The position numbers and the translations under genes were made by a program. A DNA stretch of 64,000 bases. It comes from Pedobacter sp. B4-66 (GTDB taxonomy: Bacteria; Bacteroidota; Bacteroidia; Sphingobacteriales; Sphingobacteriaceae). Location of the stretch: positions 62,001 through 126,000 of the forward strand of contig NZ_JAFVME010000002.1 of NCBI RefSeq assembly GCF_018492665.1. The letters run 5' to 3'. The stretch's first letter is position 1; each line of letters opens with the position of its first letter. Of this stretch, positions 53,980 through 63,371 are shown piece by piece. The notes below the pieces were generated by a model. The model did not search any database and was not told the DNA's origin. It saw only the letters and a program-made list of their open reading frames with translations.

Positions 53980-56388
53980 TTATTGCTGCACACCACCTCC
54001 CATTCCACCTTGCTCTTCTTTTTTCAAATCATCATTTTTAATAGATTTCTTTTGAGTAAACTTAAGCTTACCGAAGTTATAGCTAAAGTTTAGACCGAAA
54101 GATCTTAGTGGATAATGAATATCAGTATTCTGAGTTGATGTTGCCGTATTGTTTACTGTTTTAATATTTAAATCACGGCTAAATGGATTCAAAACATTTA
54201 AACCAATAGTTGCTTTCTTATTAAAAATCTCCTTTTTCACAGCACCGCCATAAAAATACATAGCATCCGTTTTTCCCTGGAATGTTCTTCTTGGTGAATT
54301 AATCACGCCCCAAAGTTCGGTATTCCAACCTCCAGACAACGCGTAAGCAGATCTGGCAAAAGCAGTATAATTAAGGAAAGTCCCTGTATTTATGTTATTT
54401 TCAGCATTACTAACGTCATAAGTATTCATACCAAAATTGGCCATCAAAGTCCATTTTGGCTTTGGATTATACGAACCGAACACATTAAAACCATACGACT
54501 GACTGGTACCCACGTTTAAATACGAGGTTAAGTTTTTATTTACACCATCTTCAACGATTGGCTTGATAAAACTTTCAATAACATTTTTCGTGTTACGATA
54601 AAACACTGAAGCATTAATTACAGAACCTTTAATAAAGGTCGAATATCCCACTTCAATATTATCACTTAACTCAGGTGATAACTTTGGATTACCTTGCATT
54701 GGATTATAAACATCACTTTCATTTCTAAAAGGATTCAGATAAAACAAACTTGGCCTCTGTATTCTGCGGTTGTAACTTACTTTAACAGTGGTCATTCCCT
54801 TCAAAGTTTGCGACAAAACTAAACTAGGAAACAAGTTAAAGTAATCATTTTTAAAAGGTAAAATATTCCCCGCAAGCCCATCAATCTTAGTATACTCAGC
54901 TCTTAAACCTGCTTTAGCAGTAATTTTTTTAGTTAATTTAAATCCAAGCACTCCATAAGCAGAACCTACATTCTGATCGTAATCAAAATCTTGAGCATTC
55001 TGATCATAATCACTTAGTATATTTCTAAAAATACCTTTCAAACCGGTTTCAAGTGTTGTTGTTTTGCTAAAAGGATAAGTATAATCTGTTTGCAAAGTGT
55101 ACTCATTATTTTTACCTGTGTTACCTCCAATTAAAGTAAAATCAGGCACACCTTCACTTATAAACCTATTTGAGAAATCACTGGTATTTCTTCCTCTCGA
55201 AAGCTGTGCAGACACACTCAACTCTTCCCCCTCTTTTTTACTTGTCTTTCTGTAATCAACATTCCAGTCCATGTTATTAAAACCCATGTCCATATCTCTG
55301 ATATTCTGAGAAAAGACATTATTTGTTAGAATATCCGAACTACCGGGACCACCATTTGAAAACCTGTTAAACTTAACTGTAGAACTAATGTTATGATAGC
55401 TATTAAAATCATAATCAAGACCAGCACTTCCATTATAGCCAACTCTCGACCATTTAGAAAACCCATTTTGCGAAACCGTATTAGTTACCCCATCTACTAC
55501 AGAACTATTAAACACCACAACTCTGGAGTTTTGTGGATAAGCATGATTTACACCTAAATTCCCTGTCAAGGACAAACGACCTGTTTTAGCATTTAGATTA
55601 AAAGCACCGTTATTTGAACGAGTACCTGCGGATGTATTTAAACTTCCACTGACGCCCTCAGCAGTTTTCTTTTTTGTTATAATATTGATAATTCCCCCAG
55701 AACCTTCGGCATCATACTTCGCAGACGGACTAGTAATTACTTCAACACTTTTTATTTGTTCTGCAGGAATCATCTTTAAAGCATCAGCCACGCTATTTGC
55801 CATTGTTCCTGACGGCTTTCCGTTAATTAAAACACGGACTGAACTTCCACGCAATTGCACATTTCCGTTAATATCAACGGAAAGCATAGGGACTTTACGC
55901 ATTACATCTGTAGCGTCTCCACCTGCATTAGTGATATCAGCTTCAGCGTTATAAACCAGCTTGTCAACTTTATTTTCAATCAGAGCCTTTTCGCCAACAA
56001 TAGAAACCTCCTTGAGGTTACTTTCTGTAGGACTTACATAAATAGTTCCTGCATTTAAATCTGGCTTTTCCGGACTAGTTTTAACAGTTATCGATTTAGT
56101 TTTATAGCCCATAAATCCAACCGAAAGCTTATACTGATCAGGAACAACGTTTTGCAAAACCACTTTCCCCTTTTCATCGGTTACTCCACCGTTTACTGAT
56201 TTATTGTCTTCTATTTTTATTAAAGATACTGATGCGTAGTCAATAGGTTTTTTAGTAAGCGAGTCTAAAATTAATGCTGTAATGCGTCCAGTTACTTTGG
56301 GTTTTTGTGGCGCACCTCCCAAAGAAAACTGAGCATTTGCACTAAGCATCATTCCCAATCCCGCAAATAATAGTAAAATTCGTTTCAT
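53980..56388 (-). CDS. TonB-dependent receptor-like outer membrane barrel (OMP_b-brl_3 type)
   Basis: The 802-residue protein has a signal peptide (1-19, ending ANAQ), a carboxypeptidase-regulatory-like domain (about 30-120), and a plug with VEVITSPSAKYDAEGSGGII. The barrel carries SYNRRIQRPSLFYLNPFRNE, a hallmark of the type 3 outer-membrane barrel group. It resembles the receptor at 10371. After FSYNFGKLKFTQ it has a polar tail ending in a Gly-rich GGMGGGVQQ stretch rather than a terminal aromatic residue. It is a single gene, and its ligand is unknown. Confidence 0.9.
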   Translation of the reverse strand: MKRILLLFAGLGMMLSANAQFSLGGAPQKPKVTGRITALILDSLTKKPIDYASVSLIKIEDNKSVNGGVTDEKGKVVLQNVVPDQYKLSVGFMGYKTKSITVKTSPEKPDLNAGTIYVSPTESNLKEVSIVGEKALIENKVDKLVYNAEADITNAGGDATDVMRKVPMLSVDINGNVQLRGSSVRVLINGKPSGTMANSVADALKMIPAEQIKSVEVITSPSAKYDAEGSGGIINIITKKKTAEGVSGSLNTSAGTRSNNGAFNLNAKTGRLSLTGNLGVNHAYPQNSRVVVFNSSVVDGVTNTVSQNGFSKWSRVGYNGSAGLDYDFNSYHNISSTVKFNRFSNGGPGSSDILTNNVFSQNIRDMDMGFNNMDWNVDYRKTSKKEGEELSVSAQLSRGRNTSDFSNRFISEGVPDFTLIGGNTGKNNEYTLQTDYTYPFSKTTTLETGLKGIFRNILSDYDQNAQDFDYDQNVGSAYGVLGFKLTKKITAKAGLRAEYTKIDGLAGNILPFKNDYFNLFPSLVLSQTLKGMTTVKVSYNRRIQRPSLFYLNPFRNESDVYNPMQGNPKLSPELSDNIEVGYSTFIKGSVINASVFYRNTKNVIESFIKPIVEDGVNKNLTSYLNVGTSQSYGFNVFGSYNPKPKWTLMANFGMNTYDVSNAENNINTGTFLNYTAFARSAYALSGGWNTELWGVINSPRRTFQGKTDAMYFYGGAVKKEIFNKKATIGLNVLNPFSRDLNIKTVNNTATSTQNTDIHYPLRSFGLNFSYNFGKLKFTQKKSIKNDDLKKEEQGGMGGGVQQ

Positions 56389-56505
56389 ATAAATAATATT
56401 TCTTCAATTAGTCGGCGCAAGGTCGGTTTTGTTACACTTTCTATCAAGAGAAATTAGATTATCTACAAATGGGAAGCGGTGAAATACTCCTTTTTATCGG
56501 TCAAA

Positions 56506-56706
56506 TTAATCTTCTTCTTCTAATTCAAAGATTTCTTCCACATTAACACCAAATACTCTGGACATTTTTAGCGCCAATACTGTTGACGGGACATACTTAC
56601 CAGATTCAATTGTATTGATGGTCTGACGAGAGACCTGAATCTGTTCTGCAAGCTCAGCCTGAGTAATATTTTTAATAGCTCGTTGAACACGCAGGTTATT
56701 TTTCAT
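56506..56706 (-). CDS. XRE-family helix-turn-helix regulator
   Basis: The 66-residue protein is a single Cro/CI-type HTH domain: NLRVQRAIKNITQAELAEQI then VSRQTINTIESGKYVPS, ending in an acidic FELEEED. Small regulators of this type commonly control the membrane-protein gene beside them. It overlaps the end of that gene by 11 bp, so the two are co-translated, with the membrane protein made first. Confidence 0.92.
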   Translation of the reverse strand: MKNNLRVQRAIKNITQAELAEQIQVSRQTINTIESGKYVPSTVLALKMSRVFGVNVEEIFELEEED

Positions 56707-57166
56707 CTTCAGACCTCTCTTTTCTTAATCTATATAAACTGTAATAAAATTTAACAATAAACACGATCAGTACAGTAAGCATATTGTATACCATAAACGC
56801 CCAGAAAGCATCGCCATATACAAACAAGTTTACCAAAAACAGAATGCCATACGATATTAACACCGCCCATTGCCAACTCCTCAGTCTGAGAAGGGAAATA
56901 TACTCATCCTCATCTTTTTCCCTTGAAAAACTAATCGCAAGTAAGCCAATTAAAATTCCACTTGTCAATACGACCATAGTAAGGTTTGTATTTGCCCATT
57001 TAAACCTTTCAATATAATTCCATGTAAAACCCGGGATTTCAAAGTTCATGTCCTCATGACTTTTAGGGTAAATCAGCGTACCATAAATGTAAACCCCTGT
57101 AAATAGTAAAAAAACGATCCAACCAATTACCTTGTATTTGCTGGGAATCAATAAATAATTTTTCAT
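56696..57166 (-). CDS. Four-helix inner membrane protein paired with XRE regulator
   Basis: The 156-residue protein has four predicted transmembrane segments (about 12-32, 56-76, 92-112 and 120-142) with a charged loop REKDEDEY between the second and third and a charged tail RLRKERSEDEK. It resembles DUF2178-type membrane proteins, found widely next to a short XRE regulator, but the family assignment is uncertain. It overlaps the XRE gene by 11 bp. Confidence 0.85.
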   Translation of the reverse strand: MKNYLLIPSKYKVIGWIVFLLFTGVYIYGTLIYPKSHEDMNFEIPGFTWNYIERFKWANTNLTMVVLTSGILIGLLAISFSREKDEDEYISLLRLRSWQWAVLISYGILFLVNLFVYGDAFWAFMVYNMLTVLIVFIVKFYYSLYRLRKERSEDEK

Positions 57167-57236
57167 GTCAAGTATTTTTTATTAAATGTAAAACAAAGCA
57201 ACTTAAATGTCAAATATATTTTACATTTAATCTAGT

Positions 57237-58238
57237 TTACTTGAATGCCTCTGCTAACAATTCATATGAACGCAATCTTGCATTGTGATCAAAAATATGC
57301 GAAGTTGCCATAATCTCATCAACTTGTGTTTGATCTAGAAACTGTTGCAAATCCTCTTTTATCGTTTCTTTACTTCCTGTAAAAGTACAAGCCAACATTT
57401 GCCCGGCCTGCTCCTCCTCGTAGTCAGTCCAGATACCTTCCATACTTTCAACAGGAGATTGTAAAAGTCTACGCTGACCGGTTACAATTCCTCTAAACAA
57501 TTGATACAATGAAGTAGCAAGTTTGTTGGCTTCGGCATCAGTATCGGCGGCAACGACATTAACGCAAGCTAAAACATAAGGTGAAGCCAAATGCTCAGAA
57601 GGTTTAAAATTTTGTCTGTATATATTTATTGCTGTGAGAAACTGTGCAGGTGCAAAATGACTTGCAAAAGCATATGGCAAACCTAAAGCCGCAGCTAATC
57701 GTGCACTATCAGTACTTGATCCTAATATCCAAATAGGGATATCAAGCCCCTCACCAGGAATTGCCCTCACACTACTTCGATGATTATCAGCAGATAAGTA
57801 AGCCTGTAATCTCAATACATCTCCCGGAAAATCCTGTGCAGCATGCATACGTTCACCTCTAATCGCGGCAGCTGTTGCTTGATCGGTACCCGGAGCTCTT
57901 CCCAATCCCAAATCTATTCTATCAGGATATAAAGAAGCCAGCGTACCAAACTGTTCTGCTATAACCAATGGCGAGTGATTTGGTAACATTATACCACCGG
58001 CACCAACTCTTATTGTTTTTGTTCCTCCGGCTATATGCCCTATCACTACAGAAGTCGCTGAACTGGCAACACTAATCATATTATGATGTTCCGCCAACCA
58101 GTAGCGGTTATACCCCCACTCTTCAACATGGCGGGCAAGATCTAAACTTTTCTTAAAGGTATCGGCTGGAGTCTTGCCTTGAATTACAGTAGCAAGATCT
58201 AATACAGAGTAAGGAATAGTATTCAGTAGTTTTTTCAT
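57237..58238 (-). CDS. Luciferase-like (LLM class) flavin-dependent oxidoreductase
   Basis: The 333-residue protein is a bacterial-luciferase-type TIM-barrel flavoprotein of the single-component MsnO8-like group. It shows [51 protein letters not shown] and [13 protein letters not shown]. These enzymes use reduced FMN and oxygen; the substrate is not predictable. It stands alone, preceded by a plus-strand region holding only a possible micro-ORF. Confidence 0.92.
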   Translation of the reverse strand: MKKLLNTIPYSVLDLATVIQGKTPADTFKKSLDLARHVEEWGYNRYWLAEHHNMISVASSATSVVIGHIAGGTKTIRVGAGGIMLPNHSPLVIAEQFGTLASLYPDRIDLGLGRAPGTDQATAAAIRGERMHAAQDFPGDVLRLQAYLSADNHRSSVRAIPGEGLDIPIWILGSSTDSARLAAALGLPYAFASHFAPAQFLTAINIYRQNFKPSEHLASPYVLACVNVVAADTDAEANKLATSLYQLFRGIVTGQRRLLQSPVESMEGIWTDYEEEQAGQMLACTFTGSKETIKEDLQQFLDQTQVDEIMATSHIFDHNARLRSYELLAEAFK

Positions 58239-58404
58239 ATTGCTTAAAAGTAGGCTGCAAAACTACAGCCTATTTCTGCCAAACTCTGTTTCCTTATTAC
58301 CTTATGACTTTAAATCCACCGAACTTACAAAAGCAGGCAACTATTTAAAACTCATCTACGTATTTATAAATATGCCTTTTAATAAAACCGAAATCACAAA
58401 CATT

Positions 58405-58488
58405 ATGAAAACATACCTAACAAATCGTGTTTGCATCTACATAGCAATAGCTGGTGTCTTTTTTTTACTTTTCTTTATCTGTAAATAG
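58405..58488 (+). CDS. Possible 27-residue single-pass membrane peptide
   Basis: A very short frame, MKTYLTNRVC then IYIAIAGVFFLLFFICK, encodes a basic start followed by one hydrophobic helix. The same frame is open from about 58240, but the ATG at 58405 gives the most plausible product. No homologue is recognised, and there is no clear promoter. It may be chance. Confidence 0.3.
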   Translation: MKTYLTNRVCIYIAIAGVFFLLFFICK

Positions 58489-58508
58489 AATTAGGGAAAA
58501 TAATCCGT

Positions 58509-58748
58509 TTACTTCAAAAGCGCAATACTAGCTTCAAGTTCTGCGATTTCATTTTGCCTTTGCTCAATTAGAGTTGTTTGACTGTTAACATCCTTATTCA
58601 GGTTTGATATCTCGAGTTTAATATCAAATGTCTGCTCTTCCTTTCCCAGGTCACTAACAAGATTTTGAACTTGTTTCAAGTTACGTTGCTGATCTGCTAA
58701 ACTTGTCTTTGCCACCTCTAATGATTCAGCTAACTCCTTAATTTCCAT
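58509..58748 (-). CDS. Small coiled-coil protein of unknown function
   Basis: The 79-residue product is almost entirely charged or Gln-rich with heptad-type leucines (LAESLEVAKTSLADQQRNLK and QTTLIEQRQNEIAELEASIA), so it is a predicted coiled coil without membrane or signal segment. No family is recognised. A normal ATG, reasonable codon use and independence from other frames support it. Confidence 0.65.
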   Translation of the reverse strand: MEIKELAESLEVAKTSLADQQRNLKQVQNLVSDLGKEEQTFDIKLEISNLNKDVNSQTTLIEQRQNEIAELEASIALLK

Positions 58749-58822
58749 GATTTTTCAATTAACTGACAATGTACGCATAATAAACCGTTAAAAAATTACA
58801 GTAAAATTCTATCTTGCAGGTT

Positions 58823-60349
58823 ATGAGACTATTTAAATACCTACTACTTGTAGCTGCAACACAATTTACTGCAGCAGTACAACCATTATTTGCCCAGGAG
58901 ATAACGGCAGTTATTCCAGGAGACTTTGCTGACCCTTCAATTATTCGAAAAGGAAACGAGTACTATGCCATCGGTACTTCATCCGAATGGGCTCCGCACT
59001 TTCCTATGTTTAAATCCACAAACTTAAAAAACTGGAAGCAAACAGGCTATGTATTCAAACAAGCTCCCGAATGGGCTAACGCTTCTTTCTGGGCGCCTGA
59101 ATATTATTACCACAACAATACCTACTTTATTTATTACACTGCAAGACGGAAAAAAGACGGCATATCCTGCATAGGAGTGGCCACGTCCAAATATCCAGAC
59201 AGAGACTTCAAAGACCATGGAATCATCATTGAGCATGGGAAAGAAGCCATTGATGCTTTCGTATTTAACGACAATGGGCAATTGTATATCACCTGGAAGG
59301 CTTATGGATTAGATGGCAGGCCAATAGAAATTCTTGGCAGTAAACTATCTAATGACGGGCTACATCTTCAAGGCGAAGCATTTACTATGATGAAAGACGA
59401 TAAAGGCATTGGACTTGAAGGACAAAGCATTCTTAAAAAAGATGACTACTATTATATGTTTTACTCTGTGGGCAATTGCTGTGGTAGTAAATGCGATTAT
59501 AATGTTAGAGTTGCCAGGTCTAAAACCTTTCAGGGGCCCTATGAGAACCATACCAAAAACCCTATTTTACAAGAAAATGAATGGTGGAAATGCTCTGGAC
59601 ATGGCACCTTTGTCAATAGTCCTGATGGCAAATTTTACTATATCTATCATGCTTACAATAAATCCAGTAGCGTTTTTACAGGCAGACAAGGGATGCTTGC
59701 AGAGCTTACCTGGTCAGGAAAAAATGAATGGCCTGAATTCAAAGAGCTATCCTCTGCTTCAAGCAATCCATCTAGCAATAATTTCAAAGCTAACTTTACA
59801 ACAAAAAGTCCATCTGTAGACTGGCAGTGGGATTTCAGGAACTCCAATCCCAAATTCGCACAACAAAAAGGGAATCTTCATTTATCAGGCAATATTAAAA
59901 AAGATAACAATACCGGAATTGCGTTAACTATTCGCCCCTCTCTTTTAAATTATGAAATGACCACAACTATCGTAAACAACAACCATGCTTTAAAAGGGTT
60001 AGTAATTTATGGTGATGCAAATGCTGCCATTGGTATTGGGACAATAGGTAACAAAATCCAATTCTGGGCAGTGAAAGATAATAAAGAAACTGTCCTTGGT
60101 AGCACTGAGATTGCTAATCCTACCCTACCTGTTCAACTGAAGATGGTTGTAAAAGCTAATCTTACTTGCAGTGTTTATTGGAAGCAAAAATCTACGGATT
60201 GGAAAGAAATAGCTGCTGGTGAAAAAGCACATTCTATTGATTTTCTTCCACCTTGGGACAGAAGTCCTAGACCAGGCCTAAACTTCAAAGGTAGCCCTGC
60301 GGAGAATGCACAATTCTCATCATTTGAGCTTAACTATTTAGATAAGTAG
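58823..60349 (+). CDS. Glycoside hydrolase family 43 protein
   Basis: The 508-residue exported protein (signal peptide about 1-25, ending LFAQ) has a five-bladed GH43 catalytic domain. The three acidic residues are visible: Asp37 in GDFADPSI (base), the Asp in EAIDAFVF (pKa modulator) and the Glu in GIGLEGQSIL (acid). A C-terminal beta-sandwich (about 320-508) may bind carbohydrate or shape the active site. ATG at 58823 was chosen over the in-frame TTG at 58814. Specificity (arabinofuranosidase, xylosidase or galactosidase) is not clear. It is convergent with the second GH29. Confidence 0.92.
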   Translation: MRLFKYLLLVAATQFTAAVQPLFAQEITAVIPGDFADPSIIRKGNEYYAIGTSSEWAPHFPMFKSTNLKNWKQTGYVFKQAPEWANASFWAPEYYYHNNTYFIYYTARRKKDGISCIGVATSKYPDRDFKDHGIIIEHGKEAIDAFVFNDNGQLYITWKAYGLDGRPIEILGSKLSNDGLHLQGEAFTMMKDDKGIGLEGQSILKKDDYYYMFYSVGNCCGSKCDYNVRVARSKTFQGPYENHTKNPILQENEWWKCSGHGTFVNSPDGKFYYIYHAYNKSSSVFTGRQGMLAELTWSGKNEWPEFKELSSASSNPSSNNFKANFTTKSPSVDWQWDFRNSNPKFAQQKGNLHLSGNIKKDNNTGIALTIRPSLLNYEMTTTIVNNNHALKGLVIYGDANAAIGIGTIGNKIQFWAVKDNKETVLGSTEIANPTLPVQLKMVVKANLTCSVYWKQKSTDWKEIAAGEKAHSIDFLPPWDRSPRPGLNFKGSPAENAQFSSFELNYLDK

Positions 60350-60381
60350 CACTTTTGCACTCATTCATTGCTGAAATAGAA

Positions 60382-61920
60382 CTATCGTTTATATAGTCCT
60401 ATTTCAGCAATAGCAGGATTTAATCTTGATGAAACAATCCTTAACCTTACTTCCGAAGTAGTAACAGGTGCAAAGCGTATTAAGCGTTTATAACCAATCG
60501 TAGTACCTTCGGTAGCTACTTTCCATTCATTACCGGACTTATATTCCAGCACAAATTTTTCTACCCGCTGTCCTACCTGCAAATTTTCTTGTAACTTCAG
60601 TAAATCAAATTCCTGAGCCTTGGCAAGTTTAAATTCAAGGACAAGATTACTATCTCCAGCTTTTGTCTTCCAGGTAGTATTATCTTTCCCATCAAGCAAT
60701 ACACTTGTTTTCTTAATATTACTACCTTTAACAACAGCGCCTGCTAATAAATTTTCGGCAAAAGTAAGATCAAGCTGTTTTCTAAATCCCTGCAACGATT
60801 TAATATCACTATCACTAATCAAGCCTCTGGTATCCGGAGGAATGTTCAATAGCAATACGCCATTTCTTCCAACCGAACTGTAATAAATATCCATTAATTT
60901 CTCAGGAGTTTTAACATCCTTATCTTCCTCTGAGTGGTAAAACCAACCCGGACGAATAGAAACATCTATCTCGGCAGGATACCAAACCAAACTGCTTGCT
61001 TTTACAATTTTCGATCTACTTCCCAAATCATTTGCCACCATATCCCTTGGAGCAAACTCAGCTTTTTGTTGAGAGTTCTCCGCTATTTTTTCATTTTTAG
61101 CTTCTTCACCCGGCACAACACTCCATTCTGTTTCTCTTCCGTATCCACTTTCTGTCCCTACCCATCTAACATCAGGGCCCGACACAGCAATAGTAGCCTT
61201 AGGCTGTAATTTACGAATCAGCTCATACCATCTGTTATATTCGTAAACCTGTTTCTTGCCAGTAGGGCCTTCACCATTTGCGCCGTCAAACCAAACTTCA
61301 TCAACCTGACCATATTGAGTTAAAAGTTCTGTAAGCTGATTAATAAAATAATCATTGTATGCCATGCTACCAAAATACTTGGAATTACGATCCCACGGAG
61401 AAAGATAAATCCCAAATCCGATACCAAATTCCTTACATGCATCGGCGGTCTCCTTTACAATATCACCATTACCCTCTTTCCAAGGACTGTTTTTCACAGA
61501 ATGTTCAGTGTATTTACTTGGCCACAAACAAAAACCATCATGATGCTTAGCTGTTAAAATGATTTGTTTAAAACCAGCGTCCTTACAAACCTTTACCCAT
61601 TGTTTCGCATCAAAATCCTTTGGATTAAATATCTTAGGATCTTCAGATCCATCTCCCCATTCCTTATTGGTAAATGTGTTTACCCCAAAGTGAAGAAAAG
61701 CAGTTAATTCCAACTGTTGCCATCTCAATTGTCTTGGAGCAGGCACTACATTGGCAGCTTTTCTTATTATATCCTGCTCTGTATCTCCAGGATTAATTTT
61801 AACATAGTTTTTATTCGTATAGATTTGAGCAGAACTACTACTTGATAAACCGATACAAATAATCAATTGAAGCCCTACTACCAGCCCCCAGTTCAACTTG
61901 TTAAAATAATACCTCTTCAT
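60382..61920 (-). CDS. Alpha-L-fucosidase, GH29 (probable subfamily B)
   Basis: The 512-residue exported protein has a signal peptide (about 1-32, ending SSAQ) and a GH29 barrel with LTAFLHFGVNTF, ILTAKHHDGFCLWPS and the nucleophile Asp212 in VWFDGANGEG. The short start motif NTFTNKEWG and the WFDGANGEG form are typical of the alpha-1,3/4-fucosidase branch. A C-terminal discoidin-like domain (from about 390, with VLEFKLAKAQEFDLLKLQEN) follows. The ATG at 61920 gives a proper signal, whereas the track-type upstream Met at 61977 does not. It is 33 bp from the convergent GH43 stop. Confidence 0.92.
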   Translation of the reverse strand: MKRYYFNKLNWGLVVGLQLIICIGLSSSSSAQIYTNKNYVKINPGDTEQDIIRKAANVVPAPRQLRWQQLELTAFLHFGVNTFTNKEWGDGSEDPKIFNPKDFDAKQWVKVCKDAGFKQIILTAKHHDGFCLWPSKYTEHSVKNSPWKEGNGDIVKETADACKEFGIGFGIYLSPWDRNSKYFGSMAYNDYFINQLTELLTQYGQVDEVWFDGANGEGPTGKKQVYEYNRWYELIRKLQPKATIAVSGPDVRWVGTESGYGRETEWSVVPGEEAKNEKIAENSQQKAEFAPRDMVANDLGSRSKIVKASSLVWYPAEIDVSIRPGWFYHSEEDKDVKTPEKLMDIYYSSVGRNGVLLLNIPPDTRGLISDSDIKSLQGFRKQLDLTFAENLLAGAVVKGSNIKKTSVLLDGKDNTTWKTKAGDSNLVLEFKLAKAQEFDLLKLQENLQVGQRVEKFVLEYKSGNEWKVATEGTTIGYKRLIRFAPVTTSEVRLRIVSSRLNPAIAEIGLYKR

Positions 61921-62031
61921 AATATGATTAAATGAAATAATGATCAACCTCAAAGAAAGCTGGATTCCCCCTATCAATAGTTTATTCTTTTGTCAAAATG
62001 CTAAGTGATTTTGTCAAACAATCATTCAAAC

Positions 62032-63249
62032 CTACTTACTCAACAAAGAGTTCATCACTTCTTCAAATTCCTTTTTGTACTGCACATAATATTCGCCGGT
62101 ACTTGGCCCATAAAATGAAGTATTAATATGGTTAACCAAACCTTTTCTATCTAATATGATACTTGTTGGAAACACCTTAATTGCGGTTAGCTGAGGTAAC
62201 GTTTTTTCTGTTTTAGCAGCATCTCCGGCTGTAACACCAGTAATTAACATTGGGTATTCAACCTTAAATTGCTGTTGAAACTTTTGTAGACTTTTTCTCG
62301 ATCTTGCTTCATCAGTCGACAACTCATAAGCCAATGCAATAACCTCAACCCCTCTATTTTTATTTTTACGATAATAATCGCTCAGGAAAGCCATCTCATC
62401 CATACAGTTCGGGCACCACGACCCCATTAACTGTAATATCACAACTTTATCCTTAAATCTTTTATCATTTATTGACACAACATTACCTTCAAGATCTTTA
62501 AAACTAAAATCTAAACGACCGCTTTCGCCTTCTTTAAGAGCAGTAACCGGAGCTTCCAATTTAACATTAGAATCTTTAACGGCCGTCCATTTTTCAAAGG
62601 ACTTAGCACCGCTATACAAGCTACCGATAATGCTGTCCCCTTTAATTTTAGCAGAGAAGTACATTGCATGTATTCCATCAAACGTTGAAATCAACAAAGA
62701 ATCACCAATGATGGTTCCATCAAGATAACGATAGTCGCCACCAGTTGTAAGCACAGAACCACCTACCTTTTGGCCGTTTTGCGTAAACTCACCAATTGCA
62801 GGTCGTTTAGTCTGATCAGCTCTGGTAAATTCAATCTTCCATCTTCCTTTAATAGATGCATTACCTGCAACTCCTTTCGGGAAACGGCTGGCTCTTGATG
62901 ATGCAGAAAAAGGCATAACTAAATCTTTAACAGATCCGCCTTTTATCCATACCCCATTTAAGCTGTCTTTATTGATAATTTTAACCCTAAACGAAGATTC
63001 AAAAACTGGCATTTTAATCAAAACCGAATCTTTAGAAATCAATGTCATTTCAGTTTTAAGTTGTTCAGTACCATTTACCACATAACAAATTGTAGTATTT
63101 CCTTGTCGCTGAATTCCAAGTTCAAACGGAATCTCCTGTCCATCTTCCCGATGCAATGAAGCTTTCCATTTTCCTTGTTGCAAATTGATCTGCGCATTGC
63201 AGAATAGAGAAAAGGCCATTAAAATGGCCAAAAAACCGTATCTTATCAT
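62032..63249 (-). CDS. TlpA-like thioredoxin-fold protein with two N-terminal beta domains
   Basis: The 405-residue exported protein (signal peptide 1-20, ending CNAQ) ends in a redoxin/TlpA-like domain with the redox pair in LQLMGSWCPNCMDEMAFLSD and FKDLEGNVVSINDKRFKDKV before it. The first half contains two similar beta-rich units, beginning GKWKASLHREDGQEIP and GRWKIEFTRADQTKRP, which may bind a partner or sugar. It probably acts as a periplasmic disulphide reductase or oxidase. It is not operon-linked to cytochrome genes. The ATG at 63249 (MIRYGFL) was preferred to the one at 63291. Confidence 0.88.
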   Translation of the reverse strand: MIRYGFLAILMAFSLFCNAQINLQQGKWKASLHREDGQEIPFELGIQRQGNTTICYVVNGTEQLKTEMTLISKDSVLIKMPVFESSFRVKIINKDSLNGVWIKGGSVKDLVMPFSASSRASRFPKGVAGNASIKGRWKIEFTRADQTKRPAIGEFTQNGQKVGGSVLTTGGDYRYLDGTIIGDSLLISTFDGIHAMYFSAKIKGDSIIGSLYSGAKSFEKWTAVKDSNVKLEAPVTALKEGESGRLDFSFKDLEGNVVSINDKRFKDKVVILQLMGSWCPNCMDEMAFLSDYYRKNKNRGVEVIALAYELSTDEARSRKSLQKFQQQFKVEYPMLITGVTAGDAAKTEKTLPQLTAIKVFPTSIILDRKGLVNHINTSFYGPSTGEYYVQYKKEFEEVMNSLLSK

Positions 63250-63371
63250 ATCTTTCGTTACTCTTAATCCATACAAAGGTAGTGGAATCAACCTTGCTCA
63301 GTATAAAAATATTTCATACGAAAGTAAAAAACGGACATATAACCTATAAAATCTATAAAAAAACTAGAGTA

